The notes beneath the pieces are model-generated. The model worked only from the letters and a program-made list of their open reading frames with translations, made no database searches and had not been told where the DNA came from. The translations under genes and the position numbers were made by a program. A DNA stretch of 64,000 nucleotides from Bin87 sp963692995 (GTDB taxonomy: Bacteria; Chloroflexota; Dehalococcoidia; Lucifugimonadales; UBA3495): NCBI GenBank assembly GCA_963692995.1, contig OY843611.1:1984001-2048000 (forward strand). Reading direction: 5' to 3'. Of the stretch, positions 56,938 to 64,000 are shown piece by piece (within the stretch, counting starts at the first letter, position 1; each line of letters starts with the position of its first letter).

Positions 56938-57921
56938 ATGTCGGTCATGACGTATCGTGACGCCGTTGCATCCGCCTTGCGCGAAGCCTTGGACCAGGAC
57001 GAGCGCGTATTCCTCATGGGCGAGGACATCGGCCCTTACGGTGGGGCCTTCGCCGTAACCAAGGGCTTCACCGAACAGTACGGGAAAAAGCGCATCAAGG
57101 ACTCCCCGTTGGCGGAGTCCGTCATCGTTGGCGCTGGCGTCGGCGCCGCCATGGCCGGCCTGCGCCCCGTCGTGGAGTTAATGACCATTAACTTCAGCCT
57201 CCTGGCCATGGACCAGATCGTGAACCACGCCGCCAAGATCCGGTACATGTCCGGCGGCCAGTTCTCGATCCCTCTCATGATTCGCACCGTTACCGGCGGC
57301 GGCGCGTCCGTAGGCGCAACCCACTCCTCATCCTTCGAAGGCTGGTACGCCTCCGTGCCCGGCTTGACCGTCGTAACGCCTTCTACACCCCGTGACGTTA
57401 TCGGCCTCTTTCGCTCCTGCCGCGAACTCAACGATCCGGTTTTATTCGTTGAGCATATCCTCCTCTACGGCACGCGCGGCGAGGCCCCAGACAACAGCGA
57501 TTTCCGGGTACCCATCGGACGGGCCGACGTCCGCCGCGAGGGCACAGACATCACCCTTTGCGGTTACTCCCGGATGGCTCTCATCGCCGAGCAGGCCGCC
57601 GAAATCCTCGCCCGCGAAGGTATCGACGCCGACGTTATCGACCTCCGCACCCTCCGTCCCCTGGATATGGAAACCGTTTTCGCCTCGGTCAAAAAGACCC
57701 ACCGCGCCCTGATGGTCGAAGAAACCACCCGCCTCGGCGGTTTCGCCGGCGAACTCGCCGCCCAGATCCAGGAAGAAACCTTCGACTATCTCGATGCTCC
57801 CGTCGGCCGCGTCGCCGGCGCCGAAGTCCCCATGCCCTATTCCTTTCCCCTCGAACAGCTGGCAATACCCAACGCCCAGACCGTAGCCAACGCCGCCCGC
57901 AAGATCGTCAACAAACTATAA
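56938..57921 (+). CDS. pdhB: Pyruvate dehydrogenase E1 beta
   Basis: Beta chain of the E1 heterotetramer, 327 aa: MGEDIGPYGGAFAVTKGF (TPP-binding Glu), the E2-facing part, and the C-terminal transketolase domain with YSRMALIAEQAAEILAREGI and LRTLRPLD. GAGAGG lies upstream. It is separated from pdhC by 125 bp containing a REP-like palindrome. Confidence 0.94.
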   Translation: MSVMTYRDAVASALREALDQDERVFLMGEDIGPYGGAFAVTKGFTEQYGKKRIKDSPLAESVIVGAGVGAAMAGLRPVVELMTINFSLLAMDQIVNHAAKIRYMSGGQFSIPLMIRTVTGGGASVGATHSSSFEGWYASVPGLTVVTPSTPRDVIGLFRSCRELNDPVLFVEHILLYGTRGEAPDNSDFRVPIGRADVRREGTDITLCGYSRMALIAEQAAEILAREGIDADVIDLRTLRPLDMETVFASVKKTHRALMVEETTRLGGFAGELAAQIQEETFDYLDAPVGRVAGAEVPMPYSFPLEQLAIPNAQTVANAARKIVNKL

Positions 57922-57963
57922 GGTGGCAGTTTCGGCACAGTTCTAGCAAAGCGGATGCCTGGA

Positions 57964-57981
57964 TTCCCGCTTTCGCGGGAA
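57964..57981. repeat. REP-like palindrome inside the pdh operon
   Basis: TTCCCGC-TTTC-GCGGGAA between pdhB and pdhC, followed by TCCAGGCAT. Such units inside operons often act by stabilising upstream mRNA. Confidence 0.75.
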
Positions 57982-58046
57982 TCCAGGCATCCAAAGTCGA
58001 AATACCCTATTTATCCCGTCCATCCCCAGCACCACAGGAGAGAACC

Positions 58047-59264
58047 GTGGCTACCAATGTCGTCATGCCCCAGATGGGTTACGATATGCGCGAGGGCACC
58101 GTCGTCCGCTGGTACAAGCAGGAAGGCGACACGGTGGACCGCGGCGAAGTCATCGCCGATATTGAAACCGACAAAGCCACCGTAGAGTTCGAGGCCTACA
58201 CCGGCGGCGTCCTCGGGCGCATTGTCGCTGAAGCCGGCAGCGCCATCCCGGTAGGCGAACTCATTGCCATCATCACCGAACCCGGCGAAGCCGTCCCGGA
58301 AGCAACCGTTGCCCCGGCCGCTTCCACCGCTGCCCCAGCGCCAGCCGCTGCTCCGTCTCCCGAGCCGGCCCCAGCGCCGGCCACCTCGGTTCCTGCGGCC
58401 GACGGGGAGGTGCGCGCATCTCCCATTGCTCGCCGTCTCGCCCGTGAACGCGGCATAGACCTCGCCCTGGTGACGGGAACCGGCCCCAACGGGCGCATTA
58501 CCGAGCGCGACGTCGAAAGCTACGAACCGCCGGCCGCGGCTCCCGCGCCAGCTGCGGCAGCCGAACCTGCCGCGGCCCCGGCCGACGCCCGCATTGAACT
58601 CAGCCGGATGCGCCAGACCATCGCCCGCGTAACCTCCGACAGCAAATCCTCCGCACCGCACTTCTACGTCACCGCCGAAATCGACATGGGCAAGGCCATG
58701 CAGTTGCGCCGCGATGTCAACGACGTCTCCGATCCCGAAAACCGCGTTAGCGTCAACGACCTCATGGTCAAAGCCGGCGCGTTGGCCCTCGTCAACCATC
58801 CCAAGTTCAACTCCTTCTACCGGGGAGACCATCTCGAAGTCCACGGCGCAATGAACATCGGCATCGCCATCGCCCTGGAATCCGGTCTCATCCTGCCCGG
58901 GGTCAGCAACTGCGAGAGCAAGAGCTTGCTGCAAATCGCCGCCGCTACCAAGGACCTCATCGCCCGCGCCAACAGCGGCGCCCTCCGCAACGATGAATAC
59001 AGCAGCACCACCTTCAGCATCAGCAACATGGGAATGTTCGACGTGGAGAGTTTCACCGCCATCATCTACCCGCCCCACGCAGCGATCCTGGCGGTGGGCA
59101 GCGTCAAAGAGCAGCCCGTCGTCCGCGAAGGTCAGCTCGCCGTCGGCCAGATGATGAAGGCCACCCTATCTACCGACCACCGCGTCGCCGACGGCGCCGA
59201 AGCCGCCCAGTTCCTCATGGAAATCAAGCGCGTCCTCGAAAACCCCATCAGCCTGTTGCTCTAG
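58047..59264 (+). CDS. pdhC: Dihydrolipoamide acetyltransferase (E2)
   Basis: Core of the PDH complex, 405 aa. One N-terminal lipoyl domain (lipoyl Lys in DIETDKATVEFEAYTGG), Ala/Pro-rich linker, E1/E3-binding domain (ASPIARRLARERGIDLALVT, GPNGRITERDVE), second linker, and catalytic domain ending in LSTDHRVADGAEAAQFL with the active His. The start GTG 58047 has AGGAG 7 nt upstream; longer in-frame starts run back into pdhB and are rejected. Confidence 0.94.
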   Translation: MATNVVMPQMGYDMREGTVVRWYKQEGDTVDRGEVIADIETDKATVEFEAYTGGVLGRIVAEAGSAIPVGELIAIITEPGEAVPEATVAPAASTAAPAPAAAPSPEPAPAPATSVPAADGEVRASPIARRLARERGIDLALVTGTGPNGRITERDVESYEPPAAAPAPAAAAEPAAAPADARIELSRMRQTIARVTSDSKSSAPHFYVTAEIDMGKAMQLRRDVNDVSDPENRVSVNDLMVKAGALALVNHPKFNSFYRGDHLEVHGAMNIGIAIALESGLILPGVSNCESKSLLQIAAATKDLIARANSGALRNDEYSSTTFSISNMGMFDVESFTAIIYPPHAAILAVGSVKEQPVVREGQLAVGQMMKATLSTDHRVADGAEAAQFLMEIKRVLENPISLLL

Positions 59265-59270
59265 AAGGGG

Positions 59271-59498
59271 ATGCAACGATGCCTTCTGTCGAAACACGGC
59301 CGCCGGCCGACGTGCTGGCGACGCTTGCCGTCGCAAGGGTATCCCAGCATATCTTTGTGTGGGGGTTCCGAAGATTGGGATGACGAAACCGGCTGGCTGA
59401 ATGTCCTTGCCATCGTACAGTCCGCCTCCGAAGAACAAAAACGGCAAGCGCTGAATTTTTTGACTGACTATTTCCAAGCCGGCAATAGTACACACTAG
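59271..59498 (+). CDS. Doubtful 75-aa ORF between pdhC and TPP enzyme
   Basis: A short frame starting 6 bp after pdhC. Its C-terminal half (WLNVLAIVQSASEEQKRQAL) looks like a real helical segment but the N-terminal part is Arg/Cys-rich and unlike protein. Another frame from ATG 59280 (MPSVETRPPADVLATLAVAR) gives a more protein-like start and stops after 34 codons. Together they suggest a frameshifted or decayed small gene. Low confidence. Confidence 0.3.
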   Translation: MQRCLLSKHGRRPTCWRRLPSQGYPSISLCGGSEDWDDETGWLNVLAIVQSASEEQKRQALNFLTDYFQAGNSTH

Positions 59499-59507
59499 GA
59501 GCCCACC

Positions 59508-61148
59508 ATGCCCCAGATGACCGGCGGCCAGGCTGTAGTCGCCTCCCTGCACGCCCAGGGCGTCGATACCGTTTTCGGCATCATATCAGTCCACACCCTC
59601 GATCTCTTTGACGCCCTCTTCGACCGGCAGGACGACGTCCGCTTCATCGGCGGACGTCTCGAGTTGGGTTGCGGCTACATGGCCGACGGTTACTCCCGCG
59701 CCACTGGAAAGCCCGGCGTCATCCTCACCAGCACCGGCCCCGGCGCCGCCGACTCGGTCGGAGCCATGGGCGAGGCGTACTTCTCCGCGTCCTCCATTCT
59801 CCAGGTTACCACCAACGTCGAAGCCGAATTCATCGGCAGCGGCAAGATGGCTACCCACGAAACCAAGGACCAGCTGGGCATGTTCGCCGCCGTCACCGAT
59901 TGGAACGCCCGCATCGACCAGATCGAATCCATCCCCGATCATTTCGTCGAAGCTTTCGTCCGTTTCCGCGAACGCCGGCCTCGGCCCATCGAGCTGGAAG
60001 TCCCCACCGACCTCCTCGGCCAAAATGCCGAGGTAGAAGTCCTGCGCCCCCGCGAACCCGATGTACCTCAGGGCGACCCCGTCCAGGTGGAACGCGCCTG
60101 GAACCTGCTCCGCAACGCCAAGCGTCCGGTAATCTTCCTTGGCGAGGAGATCCACACCACCGGCGGCGCGAATGACATAATCCAACTCGCCGAACGTCTC
60201 GGCGCACCCGTCGTCACCGGAGACGGGGCCAAGGGCGCCTTCCCCGAAAACCACCCTCTCTCCCTCGGCATGGCTCTCGGAAATCGCATCTGGGGTCAGA
60301 ACCCGGTCCTGGACTGGATGGGCGATTGCGACGTTGCCCTCATCCTGGGCAGTAACCTTCCCTATCGCTCCACCGCCGGCGTCGGCCTCAAGTTGCCCGA
60401 ACAGGTCGTTCACGTCATGCTGGACGGCGACTATATCGGCAAAAACTACAAAACCGAAGTCGGCATCGCTGCCAACAGCGGCGCCGTGGTACGTCAATTC
60501 CTCCACGCCGCCGGCGAGGCCGACATCAGCGCTACCGACGACTACCACCGGGAGGTTGCCCATCTCCGGACCAATATCTACGCCAGCTTACAGGAACAGT
60601 GGGGACCCGAACTCAAAGCTTGGGAGTCCATTCGAGCCGTCATCCCCGATGACACCATATTCTCCCTTGACGCCACCGTGCCTGCCAACCGCGCCGTCCG
60701 CTGCCTCCAGATGAACCAGCCCCGCAGCTATATGTACCCCCACGGTTGGGCTGGCCTCGGTTTCGCCTTCCCTGCTGCCATGGGCGCCAAGGTAGGCCAG
60801 CCACAACGCCCCGTGATTTGCGTATCGGGGGACGGCGGCTTCCAGTACAATGCCCAGGAACTCGGCACCGCCGTCCAGTACGGCATCAACCCCATCGTGA
60901 TGGTGTTCAACGACAACGCTTGGGGCGTCCTCAAGGGCTATCAACGAGATCGCGGTAGCCGCCAAATGGCCACGGATCTCGTAAATCCCGATTTCGTAAA
61001 ACTCTTCGACTCCTACGGCATCGGCGGTACGCGCGTCCACAACGTCGCCGAAATGACCCGCGCCGTCCAGGACGCCGTAGCCGCCGACCGCATCCACCTC
61101 ATCGAAGTCGTCATGCCCAACGGCTTCCCCGCCTTTTGCCGCAACTAA
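59508..61148 (+). CDS. Thiamine-diphosphate-dependent enzyme, second copy type
   Basis: A 546-aa enzyme of the acetolactate synthase-like superfamily, only distantly similar to the one at 32044. The catalytic Glu lies in GGRLELGCGYMADGYSRA (RLELG where others have RHEQG), and the TPP motif is VSGDGGFQYNAQELGTAV followed by VFNDNAWG. Following the pdh operon on the same strand it may be cotranscribed. Substrate unknown; a decarboxylase or carboligase of a small 2-oxoacid is likely. Confidence 0.85.
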   Translation: MPQMTGGQAVVASLHAQGVDTVFGIISVHTLDLFDALFDRQDDVRFIGGRLELGCGYMADGYSRATGKPGVILTSTGPGAADSVGAMGEAYFSASSILQVTTNVEAEFIGSGKMATHETKDQLGMFAAVTDWNARIDQIESIPDHFVEAFVRFRERRPRPIELEVPTDLLGQNAEVEVLRPREPDVPQGDPVQVERAWNLLRNAKRPVIFLGEEIHTTGGANDIIQLAERLGAPVVTGDGAKGAFPENHPLSLGMALGNRIWGQNPVLDWMGDCDVALILGSNLPYRSTAGVGLKLPEQVVHVMLDGDYIGKNYKTEVGIAANSGAVVRQFLHAAGEADISATDDYHREVAHLRTNIYASLQEQWGPELKAWESIRAVIPDDTIFSLDATVPANRAVRCLQMNQPRSYMYPHGWAGLGFAFPAAMGAKVGQPQRPVICVSGDGGFQYNAQELGTAVQYGINPIVMVFNDNAWGVLKGYQRDRGSRQMATDLVNPDFVKLFDSYGIGGTRVHNVAEMTRAVQDAVAADRIHLIEVVMPNGFPAFCRN

Positions 61149-61226
61149 CGGGCGACCGCCCATCGACTGTCATTCCAGCTCCCAACCGTCATTCCGCCCG
61201 CTCCACCGTCATTCCGGTGAGCGTTA

Positions 61227-61244
61227 TTCCGGCGAAAGCCGGAA
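61227..61244. repeat. Degenerate REP-like cluster
   Basis: TTCCGGC-GAAA-GCCGGAA with AACCCAGG after it; in the preceding 55 bp the tag GTCATTCC occurs three times. Looks like several overlapping decayed copies of the REP family. Confidence 0.6.
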
Positions 61245-61332
61245 CCCAGGCCCTAGCCTTTTACAGGCCGGCTTTTTAGAATCGGGCTATCCCGCGCCAG
61301 CTCAAATAGTGCGACATCACGGTATTAGCCCG

Positions 61333-62745
61333 ATGCACCAAACGCCACCGGCGTCAGTAAACACCCGGCGCATCTACCCATTATCTCCCCGCGACCTGTC
61401 TGAGGAGCAAATCGCGGTCACCTTCGCGATGACCTCCCGCCGGCCCGAACCCTTCGATGAAATCGCCCAGCGGGTCAGCGCGGAACGCGCCGCCGATTTT
61501 CACGAACGTTGGGTCGTCGGCTACGGACACGCCTCCGTCGCCGAACACGCCATCCTTCACCTCGCCGTCGAAAACGTCTCCCGCCTCGCCGGCGATGCCC
61601 TGGAAGACAACCGCCTCGCTTCCTACACCGAAAAGTCGTCGCGCTATCAGGTCATCGATCCCGAAAGTTTCTACATCCCTCAGGAACTGGACGACCAACC
61701 CGTTCTCCGGCGAGAGTACATATCCGTCTGCCGGTCCCTGTTCACCACCTACGCCGAGCTCCTCGAAAGCGTCACAACCCACCTGAAACGCCAACGGCCC
61801 CAGCGGGCCGAGGAAGGCGACGGCGCTTACGCCCTCCGCCTGCGCCGCCCGGCCACCGACGCCTGCCGGGCAATCTTGCCCGCCGCCACCCTCACCAACA
61901 TCGGCCTGACCGCCAACGCCCGTACCCTGGAACACGCCATCAGCAAACTAATGTCATCTCCCTTGGCGGAAGAACGTGAAATAGGCACAGAACTCCGCAA
62001 GCAGGGCCGCACCATTACTCCCACCCTCGTCAAATACGCCGACCAAAATTCATATTTGGCTCAAAATCAAGACATCCCGGAAACCAACGCCTTTCCCCCG
62101 GCGCCGGTCTCAAATGCGGCGGTTCGCCTGGTTGATTATGACCCCGACGCATCCCGCAACCTCGCCGCAGCGCTCCTGTACCGGCGGGGCGGCGCGTATG
62201 CTGACGCCCTCGACCAGTCCAGCTCCATGTCTGAAGATCAGCGGCGGGACGTCATCAGCGCCGCCGTTTGCAGTATCGGCCCCCATGACCCAGCCCCCAG
62301 GGAGTTCGAACTGGTGGGATACACCTTCGAGTTCACCATGGACTACGGCGCGTTACGCGAATTCCGACGCCACCGCATGCAAACCTACTTGTCACAACCT
62401 CTGACTATCGCCAACGGGTTCGCTATCCCCCCGCTGATCGGCGAGTCCGGCATGGAGGGTGTTTTCAGTCGGGCAACATCCCAAGCCGACGCGCTGTACC
62501 GCAAGCTGGGTGATCACTCCCCCGTCTTCGCCCAGTACGCCGTCACCCACACCCACCTCCAGCGCGTCCTGTCGCGAATGAGTCTCCGCGAATGCTACCA
62601 TCTGTTCAAATTGCGGACTTCTCGCCAGGCCCACGAATCCATCCGCCGACCTGTGATCGAGGCCATGCGCCTCGCCGTCAACGTCCAACCCGAGCTATTT
62701 CGCCACCTGCCCCTCCGCAACGCGCCCCCATGGTGGCCCTTTTAA
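61333..62745 (+). CDS. Double-domain ThyX-like flavin-dependent thymidylate synthase
   Basis: A 470-aa protein with two ThyX-like units. ThyX makes dTMP with FAD and has the motif RHRxxSxNExSxRY. The first unit (about 10-235) has GHASVAEHAILHLAVENVSR and then EDNRLASYTEKSSRYQ, keeping S, E, S and RY but with DN for RH and T for N. The second unit (about 255-470) has FRRHRMQTYLSQPL, keeping RHR but losing the rest, and ends ECYHLFKLRTSRQAHESIRR like a ThyX C-terminus. So the motif appears split between the halves. The start ATG 61333 has no clear ribosome site. Whether it makes dTMP is open. Confidence 0.75.
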   Translation: MHQTPPASVNTRRIYPLSPRDLSEEQIAVTFAMTSRRPEPFDEIAQRVSAERAADFHERWVVGYGHASVAEHAILHLAVENVSRLAGDALEDNRLASYTEKSSRYQVIDPESFYIPQELDDQPVLRREYISVCRSLFTTYAELLESVTTHLKRQRPQRAEEGDGAYALRLRRPATDACRAILPAATLTNIGLTANARTLEHAISKLMSSPLAEEREIGTELRKQGRTITPTLVKYADQNSYLAQNQDIPETNAFPPAPVSNAAVRLVDYDPDASRNLAAALLYRRGGAYADALDQSSSMSEDQRRDVISAAVCSIGPHDPAPREFELVGYTFEFTMDYGALREFRRHRMQTYLSQPLTIANGFAIPPLIGESGMEGVFSRATSQADALYRKLGDHSPVFAQYAVTHTHLQRVLSRMSLRECYHLFKLRTSRQAHESIRRPVIEAMRLAVNVQPELFRHLPLRNAPPWWPF

Positions 62746-62750
62746 AACGT

Positions 62751-62774
62751 AGGGGCAATCCTCCTGGTTGCCCT
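62751..62774. repeat. Short palindromic repeat, GGGGCAAC family
   Basis: AGGGGCAA (62751-62758) pairs with TTGCCCT (62768-62774). Between the convergent thyX-like and zinc-ribbon genes. Confidence 0.55.
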
Positions 62775-62783
62775 CTGCGCCAC

Positions 62784-62936
62784 CTAAGGATCCGAGCAAT
62801 CTCTCGTAAACCCGCAATTGCGGCAGATGATCTTGCAACCCCGCTCGTGCATCCGAAAGCCGCAAATCTCGCAATCCAGGCCATCATCCCTTCCTGGCTG
62901 AGGCAGCTTTGGCGTAACAGTTCCAGGCGTCGGCAT
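62784..62936 (-). CDS. 50-aa zinc-ribbon protein
   Basis: A small gene too short for usual gene-length cut-offs. ATG at 62936 follows GGGGGAGG by 7 nt, and TAG lies at 62784-62786. The product has two Cys pairs, DCEICGFRM and KIICRNCGFTRDCSDP, spaced as in a four-Cys zinc ribbon; I recall the CxNCGxxRDCSDP ending as recurring in small bacterial and archaeal proteins of unknown role. It starts 4 bp after the anti-sigma gene's stop and shares its operon. Confidence 0.8.
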   Translation of the reverse strand: MPTPGTVTPKLPQPGRDDGLDCEICGFRMHERGCKIICRNCGFTRDCSDP

Positions 62937-62940
62937 TGCA

Positions 62941-64000
62941 TCACCTCCCCCGATGCAGGGGCGGTGGCATAGGAGGCCCCGTGATGATACGAGCGGTCAG
63001 GAACTTCTCCCCGGTAGGATTGCTGGGCCCATGCCGTTCATCGGGCATCAAAGCCACTTCCTGGAATCCGAAGACCGATTCGTCCAGTTCAAACTGCTTA
63101 ACGCCGCTCCCGTCGTCTTCATTCACCACGATTCGGTCAACCAACATCCGCTTGTCGTCCCGTACCAGCCAAATCTGGTAGGAATCGGCCGGCATCCCGG
63201 CAACCATCAACACTCCTTGTCGGCCGCTCGGATCGATCATCAATACTCCTTGGGCCTCCGGCTCCGTACCCATCGGCGAATTCATTGGCAGTTTCTCCGT
63301 CTCCGGCTGAGCCAATCTCACCATGGCCTCCGCCATGTCCGCCACCTCTTGCTTCACTTGGTCCACCGCCTCGGCGTCGGGTATCTCCGACTCTTCCGTC
63401 GCGGCCATGCTCACGGCGGCTCCCGTGTCTCGTGTCAGATTGAGGCTGCCCGCCGCTGGCGCCACCGGAATGACTTGCGACTGCGACGCCGATATTGGCT
63501 TGGTCGGCGCCACAACGACGGCTGGCGCGTTGGCAGACGCTCCGCTGGCCGGCTCAACTGGGTCTGGGTCATTCGGCTGGGATGCCACTGCTATCGCCGA
63601 CAAGTGCATTTGCGTCGCGGCCTCATTAGCGGCGGTCAATTGATTAATTTCGCGCTGCTGCAACACCATGAAGCCGATGGACGCCGCCAGCAAAATGCTC
63701 AACGTCCCAACGGACACCGGAGCCAGCCATTTGCGTAACCGCCGCGCCGACCAACGAGCGTCCGGCGGCGGCAAAACCGGAGTGCGCTCAGAGGCTCCCT
63801 CGGAAACGGCGCCAGTGGCGGCAGCCAGAACCCGCCCCTTCAACCCGGCCGGCAAATCTACCTCCGGCGCGGCCTCCGTCAGCCGAGCCGCCGCCTCGCG
63901 AAAACCGAACAGGACCTCCTGGCAATGCGGGCAACGGACAACGTGATGGAACACCGCCTGGAACTCGGCGTCGTCCAGCGCATTCAACGCAAACGCCGCC
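62941..64000 (-). CDS. Anti-sigma factor, RskA-like (partial, cut by window end)
   Basis: A membrane anti-sigma factor that would hold an ECF sigma factor until a signal is sensed. The frame is open to the window end; codons before the TTG at 63987 read AAFAL, as in the ALGAL-type anti-sigma N-terminus, so the true start lies outside. Visible parts: a zinc-binding HxxxCxxC-like motif (HHVVRCPHCQEVL), one transmembrane helix (LAPVSVGTLSILLAASIGFMV), a Pro/Ala-rich extracytoplasmic linker, and a C-terminal RskA domain (GVLMVAGMPADSYQIWLVRD ... FELDESVFGFQEVALMPDE). The sigma factor gene is expected just upstream, outside the window. Confidence 0.85.
   Translation of the reverse strand, partial: AAFALNALDDAEFQAVFHHVVRCPHCQEVLFGFREAAARLTEAAPEVDLPAGLKGRVLAAATGAVSEGASERTPVLPPPDARWSARRLRKWLAPVSVGTLSILLAASIGFMVLQQREINQLTAANEAATQMHLSAIAVASQPNDPDPVEPASGASANAPAVVVAPTKPISASQSQVIPVAPAAGSLNLTRDTGAAVSMAATEESEIPDAEAVDQVKQEVADMAEAMVRLAQPETEKLPMNSPMGTEPEAQGVLMIDPSGRQGVLMVAGMPADSYQIWLVRDDKRMLVDRIVVNEDDGSGVKQFELDESVFGFQEVALMPDERHGPSNPTGEKFLTARIITGPPMPPPLHRGR

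Noticed and set aside
1..64000. CRISPR arrays, rRNA, tRNA or tmRNA genes
   Set aside because: I looked for repeat-spacer patterns, 16S/23S signature stretches, and TTCGAAT-type T-loops with matching stems and saw none I could support, including next to smpB.

Overview
The window reads as GC-rich bacterial chromosome, almost fully coding, with genes on both strands in short operons. The gene content most resembles a Chloroflexota lineage (Dehalococcoidia / SAR202-like): F420-type luciferase-fold oxidoreductase, class III CoA-transferases, SCP-x thiolases paired with DUF35 zinc-ribbon/OB proteins, an MeaB GTPase, a four-module 2-oxoacid:ferredoxin oxidoreductase and a double-domain ThyX. This placement is inference from gene content; there is no rRNA in the window to confirm it.

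Layout. 1-1609: minC-minD (cell division, minD cut by the window edge). 1739-4385: thiolase plus an HMG-CoA-synthase-like/DUF35 fusion. 4466-7845: a 3.38 kb mobile element with 17-bp terminal inverted repeats and target duplications. 7864-10394: S41 lipoprotein protease, smpB, gamma-carbonic-anhydrase-like protein. 10468-11409: LLM oxidoreductase. 11612-17913: histidine operon hisZ-hisG-(zinc phospholipase-like)-hisD-hisC-hisB. 18006-24381: small protein, crotonase, NfeD/SPFH pair, MeaB, SDR, HEPN-like protein. 24452-27273: a cysteinyl-tRNA synthetase fused to a family 2 glycosyltransferase, and a membrane protein. 27412-31378: tandem CaiB/BaiF, membrane repeat protein, FAD oxidoreductase. 31452-33741: FmdB, DUF971, TPP enzyme. 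33914-37354: a gamma-delta/alpha/beta 2-oxoacid oxidoreductase whose alpha subunit carries the YPIRPYD motif expected of oxalate oxidoreductase. 38077-40383: tandem FMN 2-hydroxyacid oxidases. 40454-47585: alpha/beta hydrolase, TenA, PIG-L deacetylase, hotdog protein, TPR, GNAT, M20 peptidase, RNase D. 47734-50602: HpcH/HpaI aldolase, small protein, second thiolase/DUF35 pair. 50704-54083: a second, apparently identical copy of the mobile element, same orientation. 54447-59264: pyruvate dehydrogenase complex (lpd, pdhA, pdhB, pdhC). 59508-64000: second TPP enzyme, double ThyX, 50-aa zinc ribbon, anti-sigma factor cut by the window edge.

The most unusual object is the duplicated element. Besides a DDE transposase it carries a predicted small structured RNA with its own promoter and terminator, a 40-codon ORF behind a perfect Shine-Dalgarno, and a secreted fibronectin-III-like protein. 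Both copies have 7-8 bp target duplications and both sit 8-9 bp upstream of a perfect TTGACA -35 box of a divergently transcribed DUF35/thiolase operon. A left-end-like sequence follows copy B directly, as in a right-end/left-end junction.

Metabolic reading: thiolase/DUF35 cassettes, crotonase, SDR, CoA-transferase and hotdog genes point to acyl-CoA chemistry. The FMN 2-hydroxyacid oxidases, the oxalate-oxidoreductase-like complex, the TPP enzyme and the CoA-transferase lie within 13 kb and could form a glycolate/oxalate-type C2 acid route (inference). The PDH complex feeds acetyl-CoA. Small palindromic repeats of at least three families are scattered between genes, and several genes (minC, the S41 protease, hisZ) have a -10 box only 7-8 nt before the ATG, suggesting leaderless mRNAs.
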